A stretch of DNA of 64,000 nt, from contig CAVPSX010000011.1 in assembly GCA_963708515.1 (NCBI GenBank), positions 119,570-183,569 of the forward strand, read 5' to 3'. Below the pieces are notes generated by a model. It did not search any database. It saw only the letters and a program-made list of their open reading frames with translations, and was not told the origin of the DNA. The stretch is from JAPLJM01 sp963708515 (GTDB lineage Bacteria; Desulfobacterota; Syntrophia; Syntrophales; Fen-1087). Position 1 is the first letter of the stretch, and every line of letters begins with the position of its first letter. Positions 25,482-34,367 of the stretch are shown here, piece by piece. Both the position numbers and the translations under genes were made by a program.

Positions 25482-26507
25482 TTATAATTTCGAAATATCT
25501 TCGACGATTTTTCTGATATCGATGTTCACGGGACAATACATGACGCACCGGCCACAGCCCACACAGGCAATGGCATTGAAGTTGTCCACAAAATACTTGA
25601 ATTTATGCATCGCCCGCTGACGCCACCGTTCCTTCTGGCTGGACCGGGGATTGTGGCCGGAAGTCTCCTTCGTGAAGAGCGGAAACATGCAGGAATCCCA
25701 GTTTCTCAGGCGAATCCCGTCGTTGCCTTTGACCTCGTCGCTGATGTCGAAGCAATGGCAGGTCGGGCACAGATATGTGCAGGTCCCGCAGGCCAGACAC
25801 TTCTGATGAATCGTATTCCAGAAGGGATGCTCGAAGTTCACATCCAGGATGGGCTTGACGGCCTTTGCCGGAATGTGTGATTTGATCTCTTGAGCAGCCT
25901 TTTCGGCGACGGTCTTTTTGGCCGCGAGCGCCTGGTCGCCCGCCTTGGGGGCGTCTGCAAAATATTTCAACAGTTTTTCGCCCTTGGGCGTGACGAACTC
26001 GGCCAGATAGTCCGTCCCGATCTCTGTCAGGAGAACATCGGCGCCGTCCGCCGCGGTCGGGCTCCCATCCACGGAGGTGCAGAAACAGGTGCTATAAGGA
26101 GGATGGACACAGGCCAGGGAAATCACGGTGGTCTTTTCCCGCTTGTCGATATAGAAGGGATCCCGGTATTTTTCCTGATCGAAGAGCATATCCAGCAGTA
26201 GATAGCTGTGAGCATCGCAGGGACGGACCCCGAACAGGACCGATTCCTTCGCACCCTCGGCCGCACCGGAAAATGCCATGCCGTTTTCCGTCCGGGTATA
26301 TTTCATCATCCGTTCCGAATGGGGAAAGAAGAAATTCTTCGGGGCATTTTTCGAATTCGCAAAACGGATCAGAGGCGTTTGGCCCTTTTCCAGTTGCTTG
26401 AAGAGAACATTATCTTCCTCTTTCACGGGTGCGAAAACCGGCATGTCCTGCGCAATCTTCCCAATGATCCCGGCCAGCTTATCCTCTTTGATTAACCTCG
26501 TTTCCAT
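25482..26507 (-). CDS. FlxB-like 4Fe-4S dicluster subunit (AsrA/HydB-type)
   Basis: A 341-residue protein. The N-terminal domain (LFGVRPCDAHSYLLLD, SLACVHPPYSTCFC) is the hydrogenase/sulfite-reductase beta-subunit fold. The C-terminal half carries two ferredoxin motifs, CLACGTCTYLCPTCHC (about residue 236) and CVGCGRCVMYCPVNIDI (about residue 318). It would wire electrons between the flavin subunit downstream and the Hdr core. Gap to the next gene 14 bp, to hdrB 23 bp; all are on one transcript. Confidence 0.85.
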   Translation of the reverse strand: METRLIKEDKLAGIIGKIAQDMPVFAPVKEEDNVLFKQLEKGQTPLIRFANSKNAPKNFFFPHSERMMKYTRTENGMAFSGAAEGAKESVLFGVRPCDAHSYLLLDMLFDQEKYRDPFYIDKREKTTVISLACVHPPYSTCFCTSVDGSPTAADGADVLLTEIGTDYLAEFVTPKGEKLLKYFADAPKAGDQALAAKKTVAEKAAQEIKSHIPAKAVKPILDVNFEHPFWNTIHQKCLACGTCTYLCPTCHCFDISDEVKGNDGIRLRNWDSCMFPLFTKETSGHNPRSSQKERWRQRAMHKFKYFVDNFNAIACVGCGRCVMYCPVNIDIRKIVEDISKL

Positions 26508-26530
26508 ATTTTCCCTATAACCCCTTATGC

Positions 26531-27379
26531 TTAAATCAGAGCCAAGCTCTTCATGAGCGGTCGCGGATCCACGTTGTGCAGATTGAACCAGATGTCCGGT
26601 CCCTGTAGCCCCAGAGCCAAGGCGATCAATTCCGTAAAGTAGAAGACGGGCAGCCGGACATTGTCGTCCGCCCGCATATCCAGATTGGCCATGCAGACGG
26701 GACAGGCCGTCACGACGCAGTTCGCGCCGGCTTCCCTGGCCATGGTCATGATCTTATTGACCATTTTTGCGACGATATCCGTCCGGCTGATGGTCAGCGA
26801 CCCGCCGCAACAGTCGGTCTTATACGACCACAGGCGCGCATCGGACCCCAAGACGCCCAGGATCTTATCCAGGATCACCGGGTTCTCGTAATCGTCGAAT
26901 TCGCAGATCTCCGGCGGGCGCAGCAGCAGGCACCCGTAATAGGAAACCGGTTTCAGGCCTTTTAACGGCTTTATGACCTTGCCTTCCAGGGCATCCAGAC
27001 CAATGTCCTTGAAAATGATGTCAAGCGGATTCCGGATGGCGATCCCGCCGTGGTATTTGCCCCCGATGATCTCCTCCACGTCGCCTTTCAATTGCTTGTC
27101 CGCCTTGAGATGATGTTCTGCCGTCTTGAAACGATTGAAGCAGGCCGCGCAGGGCACCATCACATCGAGGGCGTCTTTTTCCGCCGCCACGAGATTTCTG
27201 GCAGGCAGGGCGATGGAAAGCTTGAAGTTGGTGCTGTGGGCGGAGGTGGCGCCGCAGCAGGACCAGTCGTCCACTTCCTTGAGCTCAATCCCCAGCGCGC
27301 GGCTTACCGCCCGGACCGACTGGTCATATTCCTTGGCCGTGCCATGGAGAGAGCATCCCGGATAATATGAAACTTTCAA
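26531..27379 (-). CDS. hdrB: Heterodisulfide reductase subunit B
   Basis: A 282-residue protein with two CCG domains: WSCCGATSAHSTN with PCAACFNRF, and YYGCLLLRPPE with TDCCGGS and CPVCMANL. In characterised HdrB each domain binds a non-cubane [4Fe-4S] cluster that cleaves a disulfide. Translation starts at TTG with GGAGG 6 bp upstream. In a non-methanogen the substrate is not CoM-S-S-CoB; DsrC-like or other thiol carriers are suggested for Flx-Hdr systems. hdrC precedes it by 31 bp. Confidence 0.95.
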   Translation of the reverse strand: MKVSYYPGCSLHGTAKEYDQSVRAVSRALGIELKEVDDWSCCGATSAHSTNFKLSIALPARNLVAAEKDALDVMVPCAACFNRFKTAEHHLKADKQLKGDVEEIIGGKYHGGIAIRNPLDIIFKDIGLDALEGKVIKPLKGLKPVSYYGCLLLRPPEICEFDDYENPVILDKILGVLGSDARLWSYKTDCCGGSLTISRTDIVAKMVNKIMTMAREAGANCVVTACPVCMANLDMRADDNVRLPVFYFTELIALALGLQGPDIWFNLHNVDPRPLMKSLALI

Positions 27380-27410
27380 CGATAGCCTCCTTTGTGTCTA
27401 TTCACGCTCT

Positions 27411-27938
27411 TTATACCTGCTTCGTCTTCTCGAAAATTTTCTTGACGGACCCGAGATCCTTCGTTTTCGGGGAAGAAAGCGACAGCTTGCCTTTCAGGAA
27501 CATGTCGATGCCCATGCCCATATCGGAGAAGAGATCCCCGGATTTGAGTTTATACTGCACCATCATCGTGGGCTCGTTGATCCGGCCGAACATCTTGATA
27601 TTGGACAAAAACGATTCATGGAACTTCAGGATGTTCTTTTCTTTTGCGCCCACGCCCGTCTCGATGGCCATTTGTCGGAGTGCATCCATCATGCGCGCGA
27701 TGTCCACCTCGTTGGGGCAGCGCGTGATGCAGGTCTCGCAGGAGGCGCAGAGCCATATCGTGGAGCTGTTGAGAACCTCACTCTTGCGGCCCATCTGGAT
27801 CATCCGGATGACCTTGTTGGGGTTGTATTCCATGGCAAAGGCCAGGGGACAGCCGGCCGTGCATTTCCGGCAGTGGTAGCACCGCTGGAGAGGCACGCCG
27901 TCGATTTTCTCGTTTACTTGCTCTAAAAAGGTTTGCAT
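27411..27938 (-). CDS. hdrC: Heterodisulfide reductase subunit C
   Basis: A 175-residue iron-sulfur protein with two [4Fe-4S] motifs: CYHCRKCTAGCPLAF (about residue 20) and CASCETCITRCPNEVDIARM (about residue 64). This is the HdrC pattern, relaying electrons from HdrA to the HdrB catalytic clusters. No membrane anchor is present, so it belongs to the soluble HdrABC type rather than HdrDE. AGGAG lies 6 bp before the ATG. It sits between the FrhB-like gene (gap 8 bp) and hdrB (gap 31 bp). Confidence 0.93.
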   Translation of the reverse strand: MQTFLEQVNEKIDGVPLQRCYHCRKCTAGCPLAFAMEYNPNKVIRMIQMGRKSEVLNSSTIWLCASCETCITRCPNEVDIARMMDALRQMAIETGVGAKEKNILKFHESFLSNIKMFGRINEPTMMVQYKLKSGDLFSDMGMGIDMFLKGKLSLSSPKTKDLGSVKKIFEKTKQV

Positions 27939-27946
27939 GTTCGCTC

Positions 27947-28969
27947 CTAATGCCCACCCCCGCCGGGGTTGTAAGTGAAGTCTTCCTTGTCGTTTTCCTT
28001 GTACGTGCTCAGCGGTGCGGAACTATCCAGCGATGCGCCGGCCCGGTGCTCAAAGAGTTCAAAAGCGTCCTTATCGAGCTTTTTCAGGAACTTCCTGAGA
28101 TCCACGCCCATGGGGCATACGCTGATGCAGGACCCGCAGTCCACGCAGCGGCCGACCATGTGATACATGCGCATCAACTGAAACATCTGCGTATCCGACG
28201 GATCGTCGCTGATGCCGACCCACTGGGGCTGGCTCTGCTCGGCAAAACAGATCCGGCAGTAGCAGGACGGACACGTGTTCCGGCAGGCGGCGCAGCGGAT
28301 GCATTTTGCCATTTCCCTGGTGAAGTAAGCCCAGCGCTCCTCGATCGGCAGGTTCTCGAATTCGTCGACCTCCGCATATTCCGAGTCCGCGTCCATGGGC
28401 GGCGCCGGTTCACCGACCATCAAGTCTGAAATCACGGGATTGTTATACCTGCATGTCCGGCAGTTGTCGGCCAGGACCTCCCTGAGGGCGATTTTCTTTT
28501 CACCGGCTGCCGTCTTGACGACGAGTTCATCGTTCGTTGCGGACCCGCCCAGAATCTCCTCCTGGTCCAGGGCAATGGCCAGTTTCTTCTTATCCACATA
28601 CCCCGTGCACGGAACGCCGATGATCACGCATTCGCTGCGATCGTACTGCAGTTCCTGAAGATGAATGACCAGCGAGCGGGAGGTGCAGCCTCTCGCCACG
28701 ACGCCGAAGGCCTTTTTGATGCGGTCCTGAGGCTTGACGCGCTTCTGCGACTCCTTGTGCTGCATGACCAGGTCATGGACGAATTTCGCGAGGTTCTGCG
28801 TGCAGAACCGGTTCCAGACCAGTTTGTCCGCATCTTTGGGGTTCGTAATGAAACAGGGTGTTGCCGTCAGCGGCAGGGTTCCATCCTCGTAGCCGATAAC
28901 GGCGTCCACCTTCTTCTCGATCAGCAATTTTCTGGCTTCTTCCCGCAGCTTCTTTTCGATATTTTCCAC
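27947..28969 (-). CDS. FrhB-like/4Fe-4S dicluster electron-transfer subunit
   Basis: A 340-residue protein starting at GTG. The N-terminal 200 residues (VDAVIGYEDG, GVVARGCTSRS, IIGVPCTGYVDKKK, DNCRTCRYNNP) look like the coenzyme-F420 hydrogenase/dehydrogenase beta-subunit family. The C-terminal part adds two cysteine clusters, CIRCAACRNTCPSCYC and CVDCGSCISVCPMGVDLRKF. Proteins of this kind accompany hdrA-mvhD in bacterial clusters and would be the third electron input or output module. It may correspond to FlxC of Desulfovibrio, but I am not certain of that match. It lies 20 bp after mvhD and 8 bp before hdrC. Confidence 0.8.
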   Translation of the reverse strand: MENIEKKLREEARKLLIEKKVDAVIGYEDGTLPLTATPCFITNPKDADKLVWNRFCTQNLAKFVHDLVMQHKESQKRVKPQDRIKKAFGVVARGCTSRSLVIHLQELQYDRSECVIIGVPCTGYVDKKKLAIALDQEEILGGSATNDELVVKTAAGEKKIALREVLADNCRTCRYNNPVISDLMVGEPAPPMDADSEYAEVDEFENLPIEERWAYFTREMAKCIRCAACRNTCPSCYCRICFAEQSQPQWVGISDDPSDTQMFQLMRMYHMVGRCVDCGSCISVCPMGVDLRKFLKKLDKDAFELFEHRAGASLDSSAPLSTYKENDKEDFTYNPGGGGH

Positions 28970-28989
28970 AGTTCCCGATTCCTCGTTCG

Positions 28990-29430
28990 TTATTGATAGC
29001 TTTTAACCAATTTGCTGGCCGGCCCCAGTTCCCTTACGGCCTGAGTCACCCCTTTGATGACCTGGGCAAAACGGTCGCCTTCGGAAGCGGAAATCCACGT
29101 AAATATGGTTCTGTCGCCTTCCATCCCAATGTAATTCAGGAAACGTTTTAACGTCGCAAACTTGCGCCGCGCCACCAAATTTCCTGACAAATAGTGGCAT
29201 TCACCCGGATGTCAACCGGAAACCAGAACGCCGTCGGCGCCTTCCTGAAGGGCCTTCATGACATAAAAGGGGTTGATCCTGCCGGTACAGGGAACGCGGA
29301 TGATGCGAACATTGGGCGGATATTGGATTCTGCTGATCCCTGCCAGATCGGCTCCGGCATAGGTGCACCAGTTGCAGACAATGGCAGCGATTTTCGGCTC
29401 CCAGCCTTCTTTTGCTTGATTTTCAGCCAT
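28990..29430 (-). CDS. mvhD: MvhD/FlxD-type [2Fe-2S] subunit, selenoprotein (in-frame TGA = Sec73)
   Basis: The frame starts at ATG 29430 (AAGGAG 7 bp upstream) and is interrupted by TGA at 29214-29212, with identical frame and continuing homology on both sides. The product is about 146 residues: IAAIVCNWCTYAGADLAG, then VPCTGRINPFYVMKAL, then GVLVSG-U-HPGECHYLSGN, then KRFLNYIGMEGDR. The TGA replaces the conserved Cys of the MvhD motif GCHPGxCHY, exactly where the methanogen subunit VhuD has selenocysteine. A hairpin with SECIS-like shape follows 13 nt later. selD is present in this window. MvhD docks onto HdrA and passes electrons from a partner oxidoreductase. Most gene callers would split or truncate this gene. 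Confidence 0.9.
29171..29198 (-). promoter_or_regulatory. Candidate bacterial SECIS hairpin in mvhD
   Basis: Thirteen nucleotides after the TGA the message reads GCCAC-T-ATTT-GTCAGG-AAAT-TTG-GTGGC: a 5-bp lower stem, a bulge, a 4-bp upper stem and a six-base loop. Position and shape fit SelB-binding elements of bacterial selenoprotein mRNAs. Confidence 0.65.
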
Positions 29431-29475
29431 ATATTCTCCTTCCAGCGGCAATACGGCTTTCAGCAGCCGTTCGCA

Positions 29476-32400
29476 TTAATTTATATTAAATATCTGCGCC
29501 AGTACTTCTTCGTTGTTAAAGCCGTTGAGATCCGCTGCGTTCATTCGGCAGGAGGCCGTGCAGATGCCGCAACCCTTGCAGAGAACCGAATTGACGACGG
29601 CGCAGCCTTCGGCGGCGTCCACCGCAATGGCGCTGAAGGGGCAGTTGATCTCGCAAAGCCCGCAGGCCATGCAGCGCTCCTTGATCACATAGGCGGTCTT
29701 CCCTTCGGCCTCGATATAATCCTTGGTCAGGATCGTACAGGCCCGCGACACCGCCGCAAAGGCCTGGGTGACCGCCTCTTCGCTGAGTTTCGGCGCGTGC
29801 GCCATGCCGCACATGAAGACGCCGTCCGTCTGAAAATCAACGGGGCGCAGCTTCACATGGGCTTCGAGGAAGAAGCCGTCCTGGTTGGTGGGCACCTTGA
29901 GCATCTTGCCGATGTCTTCGTTGCCGGGATTGGGAACGGTCCCAACGCTCAGGGCCAGCAGATCGGTCTTCAATTCCACTTTCTCGTTGAGAATCGGATC
30001 GAAAACACGGACGGCGATCTGATTTCCGTCCTGACGGACTTCCGGTTTCCGGTCTTCGTCGTAACGGATGAATTTGACGTTCAGCTCACGGGCTCTTTTG
30101 TAGTAGTCTTCCTTCAAACCGAAGGTTCGGATATCCCTGTAGAGGATCGTGACATCCTTTTCCGGATCGGCCTCTTTGAGTTTCAGGGCGTTCTTGATGG
30201 CCTCCGAACAGCAGTAACGGCTGCAGTAGGGCCTTTCGGCATTGCGGGAGCCGACGCACTGGATCATGACGACGCTTTTTGCCGCGGACAGTTTGGCGTC
30301 ATTTTCGGCGATATACTTTTCCAGTTCACGCTGGGGAACGACCTGGGCCGAGAGCCCCTGAAGATATTCCTTATTCTCCAGTTCGTAGGCGCCCGTGGCG
30401 ACGATCACAACGCCGTGCTCAAACTGGGTCTCGCCTTCCTTCTTCTGTTCGACCGTGGTTTTGTAGTTGCCGATGAAGCCCTCAATTTTTTTAATATCGG
30501 CGCCCGTATAGACATGAATCAGCTTGCTGTCCGTGACTTGCCGCAGCAAGCCGGCCAGATGCTTCTTCGTATCCAGGCCTTCGAGGGTGTAATAGAGGTG
30601 GCGGTAGTTGCCGCCGAGCTCAAACTGCTTTTCCACGATATGGGATTCAAAACCCTGATCGGCCAGCGCGAGCGCCGCCGAAATGCCGGCCAGCCCGCCG
30701 CCGATGATCAGCACGGCGTGGTTGACGCTGAGCTGTCCCGGCTTCAGGGGTTTCAGATACTGGGCCTTGGCAATGGCCATGCGGACAAGGTCCTTTGCCT
30801 TTTCCGTGGCGGCCTCGGGTTCGTGCATGTGCACCCACGAGTTCTGGTCGCGGATGTTTGCCATCTCAAAGAGATAACGGTTCAAACCGGCCTTTTCGCA
30901 GTTCTCCTGGAAGAGCCCTTCATGGGTCCGGGGTGAGCAGGAGGCCACAACCACGCGGGTCAGGTTGTATTCCTTGATCACTTCGCCCATCTTGACGGCC
31001 GTATCCTGGGAGCAGGTAAAGAGGTTGTCCGTGGTAAACACCACATTGGGCAGGGTTTTCGCATATTCCACAACGGCGGGCACATCCACCACGCCGCCGA
31101 TATTGATGCCGCAATGGCAAACAAAGACGCCCGTCCGCGGCCCGATGCCGCGGAGGTCGTTTTCCAGAGGCACTGACGCCTCGCAGGTCATCGTTCCACG
31201 GCGCGATGCAAGCAGACCCTGGGCGCAGGCGGCCGCGCCGCTGGCTTCCATGACCGTTTCGGGGATGTCCTTGGGGCCGCCGAAGGCGCCGCAGACAAAA
31301 ACGCCTTCCCGGCTGGTCTGAACGGGATTTTCCAGAGTGGTCTTGCAAAAGCCGTGTTCCTGCAGCTCGATTCCCAGCGCCTTGGACAGCCCGGCAGCAT
31401 CTTTGGGAGGCGTCAAACCGACGGACAGGACAACCATATCGAATTCCTCCTCCACGAGGGTCCCGTCTTCCTTAACATATTTGAGAAGCAGGTTCTTGCT
31501 CTGCTGAAGTTCCTTGATGGTGGACGGCATGGAGCGGATGTAGCGGATGCCGTATTCATTCTTGGCGCGGTTGACAAACCGGTCAAAATCCTTGCCGTGG
31601 GCGCGGATATCCATGTAGAAGATGGTGGGCTCCAGGTTCTTGGCGTGCTCCTTGCCGATGATCGCTTCCTTCGTGGCGTACATGCAGCAGACCGACGAAC
31701 ACCAGCTGTTGTCGCAGGAGGTGTCGCGGGAGCCCACGCACTGGATGAAGGCAATCTTCCGGGGTTCCTTGCCGTCCGAGAGCCGCTGGACATGGCCGAA
31801 ATAGGGACCAGAGGCCGACAGAATCCGCTCAAACTGAATGCTGGTCACCACATTGGCGTAAATTCCGAAGCCGTATTCGCCGCGCAGCCCCGCATCAAAG
31901 GCTTCAAAGCCCGGCGCCGCAATGATCGCACCGACTTCGATATTTTCTTCTGCAAACGCATCGTCATGGTTGACGGCCCCGGCAATACATGCCTCCACGC
32001 ACTGATAGCATTCGGAGCAGATGCCGCAGGCGAGACACCGGTTCGCTTCCCGGACAGCCGCATCCTCGCTGAAGCCGATCCCCACTTCCCGGAATGTGGT
32101 TTTCCGCTCGTCCGGCTTCATGTGGGGATACTTCTCGCGGAATACCTTGGCAACCCCGGTGGTGTCCCCCTTGTCCGCCAGATCTTTCGTCCAGTCCCTG
32201 GCGCGGCCCGCGGCAACATCCTCGCCTTTCAGGTAGCGGTCGATCGAAACCGCGGCTTCCTTTCCGGCAAAGACGGCCTTGACGACCGTGGCAGGCCCCG
32301 TGACCACGTCACCGCCGGCGAAGACGCCGGGGACGTTCGTCTGGAAGGTCACCGGATCCACATCGAAGTTTTTCCACTTATTGATGGCGATGCCGCTTTC

Positions 32401-33906
32401 TTTCGTCACAAAATCAAGGTCCGCCGCCTGGCCGATGGCCGGGATGACGGCGTCGCACTCAACGATGAATTCAGAACCTTTAATGGGCACAGGACGGCGG
32501 CGGCCGCTCGCATCCGGCTCTCCCAGCTCCATCCGGAGGCATTCGATCCCCGTGAGCTTGCCGTCCTTGCCGACAATGCGAACCGGGGCTACCTGGAATT
32601 CCATCTTGATGCCCTCTTCGAGGGCCTCCTCGATTTCCTCCGGGGCTGCCGGCATTTCCTTGCGCGAGCGGCGATAGAGCACGAAAACGTCTCTGGAACC
32701 TGTGCGGACGGCGGTCCGGACGGCGTCCATGGCGACATTCCCGCCGCCGACAACGGCTACACGGTTGCCCAGGAAAACCTTCTCGCCCAGATTGACGCGC
32801 CGCAGATAATCGACCCCGTGAATGACGCCCTGCATCTCCTCTCCGGGAATATCCAGTTTGCTGGAGAGTACCGTCCCGCAGCCGATGAAAACGGCGTCGT
32901 AATCTTTCTGGAGTTTATCGAACGGAACGTCCTTGCCGATCGCGGTATTGAGGTGGATTTTGACGCCCAGATCCTCAATCACCTTGATTTCCGCCTTGAG
33001 GACATCCTTGGGCAGGCGGTATTCGGGGATCCCCACCGCGAGCCAGCCGCCCGCCACGGGGAGAGATTCGAAGGCATCCACGCCGTAGCCCTGCGCCGCC
33101 AGGTAGTAGGCCGCGGAGAGCCCCGCCGGACCGGCGCCGACAATAGCGACTTTCTTGTCTTTTTTCTCTTTCACTTCGGGAATATACCGGGTCTCGTCAT
33201 TGAGATCGAGATCCGCCACAAAGCGTTTCAGGTGCATGATGTCGATGGGCTGCTCCACCTTGCCCCGCATACAGGCTTCTTCGCAGGGATGGTTGCAGAC
33301 GCGGCCGCATACCGAGGGGAAGGGGTTGTCCTGCTTGATGAGTTTGAGGGCTTCCCTGTACTTGCCCGCCGAGATCAGGGCGACGTACCCCTGGACGCTG
33401 ATATGCGTGGGACAGGCCGCCTTGCAGGGAGACACACCAAGCTTGTCAATGGCAAACCCGCTCGGAATGGCCTGGGGAAAGTGGCGGTACACGGCCTTTC
33501 TTTCGTCCATGCCTTCGTTGAAACTGGACTTGACGGACACGGGGCAGACCTTGGCACAGTCCCCGCAGCCCGTGCACTTGTCGAGATCGATAAACCGGGG
33601 GGTTTTGGTCAGTCTGACCCTGAAACGGCCCGGTTCGCCTTCCACGGCTTCCACCGTGCGGCGCGTCATGATTTCAACATTGGGATGGCGACCGACCTCC
33701 ACGAGTTTGGGGGAAAGGATGCAGGCCGAACAGTCATTGGTGGGGAATGTTTTATCCAGCTGGGCCATCACGCCGCCGATGCTGATGCCGTTTTCAACGA
33801 GGTAAACCTTCATTCCGGAATTGGCAAGGTCCAGGGACGCCTGGATACCGGCGATACCCGACCCGACCACCATTACTGCACCGACTTTTTCATTATCTTT
33901 CAACAC
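29476..33906 (-). CDS. hdrA: Giant HdrA: tandem HdrA units with an inserted NfnB/GltD-like domain and C-terminal ferredoxin
   Basis: A 1476-residue flavoprotein starting at TTG 33906 with AGGAG upstream. Order: first HdrA FAD module (VVGSGIAGIQ at about 14, DCSACILSP at about 59, ferredoxin CTGCGDCAKVCP at 111-122); then, from about 155 to 640, a complete GltD/NfnB-like module (CKAACP, CGRVCNHPCEEAC, GAGPAGLSAAYYL, GGGNVAMDAVRTA, GGDVVTGPATVV); then more Fe-S cysteines (CLACGICSECYQC), the rest of HdrA, and a second HdrA FAD module beginning IIGGGLAGISAALALADQ with YCSRYCCSEAI. At the C-terminus lie two ferredoxin motifs, CMACGLCEINCP and CKGCGICTASC. HdrA carries the bifurcating flavin. The inserted module may provide a built-in NAD(P)H site. 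It heads the operon hdrA-mvhD-frhB-like-hdrC-hdrB-flxB-flxA. Confidence 0.92.
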   Translation of the reverse strand: MLKDNEKVGAVMVVGSGIAGIQASLDLANSGMKVYLVENGISIGGVMAQLDKTFPTNDCSACILSPKLVEVGRHPNVEIMTRRTVEAVEGEPGRFRVRLTKTPRFIDLDKCTGCGDCAKVCPVSVKSSFNEGMDERKAVYRHFPQAIPSGFAIDKLGVSPCKAACPTHISVQGYVALISAGKYREALKLIKQDNPFPSVCGRVCNHPCEEACMRGKVEQPIDIMHLKRFVADLDLNDETRYIPEVKEKKDKKVAIVGAGPAGLSAAYYLAAQGYGVDAFESLPVAGGWLAVGIPEYRLPKDVLKAEIKVIEDLGVKIHLNTAIGKDVPFDKLQKDYDAVFIGCGTVLSSKLDIPGEEMQGVIHGVDYLRRVNLGEKVFLGNRVAVVGGGNVAMDAVRTAVRTGSRDVFVLYRRSRKEMPAAPEEIEEALEEGIKMEFQVAPVRIVGKDGKLTGIECLRMELGEPDASGRRRPVPIKGSEFIVECDAVIPAIGQAADLDFVTKESGIAINKWKNFDVDPVTFQTNVPGVFAGGDVVTGPATVVKAVFAGKEAAVSIDRYLKGEDVAAGRARDWTKDLADKGDTTGVAKVFREKYPHMKPDERKTTFREVGIGFSEDAAVREANRCLACGICSECYQCVEACIAGAVNHDDAFAEENIEVGAIIAAPGFEAFDAGLRGEYGFGIYANVVTSIQFERILSASGPYFGHVQRLSDGKEPRKIAFIQCVGSRDTSCDNSWCSSVCCMYATKEAIIGKEHAKNLEPTIFYMDIRAHGKDFDRFVNRAKNEYGIRYIRSMPSTIKELQQSKNLLLKYVKEDGTLVEEEFDMVVLSVGLTPPKDAAGLSKALGIELQEHGFCKTTLENPVQTSREGVFVCGAFGGPKDIPETVMEASGAAACAQGLLASRRGTMTCEASVPLENDLRGIGPRTGVFVCHCGINIGGVVDVPAVVEYAKTLPNVVFTTDNLFTCSQDTAVKMGEVIKEYNLTRVVVASCSPRTHEGLFQENCEKAGLNRYLFEMANIRDQNSWVHMHEPEAATEKAKDLVRMAIAKAQYLKPLKPGQLSVNHAVLIIGGGLAGISAALALADQGFESHIVEKQFELGGNYRHLYYTLEGLDTKKHLAGLLRQVTDSKLIHVYTGADIKKIEGFIGNYKTTVEQKKEGETQFEHGVVIVATGAYELENKEYLQGLSAQVVPQRELEKYIAENDAKLSAAKSVVMIQCVGSRNAERPYCSRYCCSEAIKNALKLKEADPEKDVTILYRDIRTFGLKEDYYKRARELNVKFIRYDEDRKPEVRQDGNQIAVRVFDPILNEKVELKTDLLALSVGTVPNPGNEDIGKMLKVPTNQDGFFLEAHVKLRPVDFQTDGVFMCGMAHAPKLSEEAVTQAFAAVSRACTILTKDYIEAEGKTAYVIKERCMACGLCEINCPFSAIAVDAAEGCAVVNSVLCKGCGICTASCRMNAADLNGFNNEEVLAQIFNIN

Positions 33907-33995
33907 CTGATCACTCCTAAAGGGTTATATCTATTAAAGAACGTGGATCCTGTTGCTGCTGCACAAATTGAGGCTGGGGGCCAAACAGGCGAGCG

Positions 33996-34023
33996 GTTAT
34001 CACGATTTATCCACTCATGTCAA
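33996..34023 (-). promoter_or_regulatory. Candidate promoter of the hdr operon
   Basis: On the minus strand TTGACA (34023-34018), a 16-bp spacer, and GATAAC (34001-33996), giving a leader of about 80 nt to the hdrA TTG start. Confidence 0.5.
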
Positions 34024-34367
34024 GGCCTATTTCGGGATTTTCTGTCGTGCCCTGCCCTTTGCGCCGCATCCCTGTTCAGCATCCATTTTTTGGTCCATTC
34101 GGTTGATGCGTATTTTGATTTAAAAAGAATTGAAATGAGTCGCCGTTGACCTACGTATAGCAGGAAGAAAGTGATCGGTTGTGAATGTTATCAACTAATT
34201 AAATGATTCTGAGAAGTTTGTATATTTAGGATTATGGACCGAACCAATGGCAGGGATAGGAATGCGACAACCTTTTGCCGAGCCCATCTTGCTCGCTTGT
34301 TATGTGGCTCTCAGCCAAGCGATCAAGATGGGCGACTGACTAATCAATACAAAGCAGGTACTTCGAC
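34024..34367. other. Intergenic stretch between the hdr operon and the accessory island
   Basis: About 340 bp without a supported gene, RNA or copy of the dispersed repeat. It marks the change from the energy locus to the small accessory island. Confidence 0.5.

Noticed and set aside
29194..30936. 580-codon + strand reading frame over the hdrA 3' end
   Set aside because: Antisense shadow of hdrA; no recognisable domain and no ribosome site.
31354..34149. Very long + strand reading frame opposite hdrA
   Set aside because: It is a shadow frame of the GC-rich hdrA gene. Composition is odd (His/Asp/Gly/Val-rich) and no motif resembles a known family.
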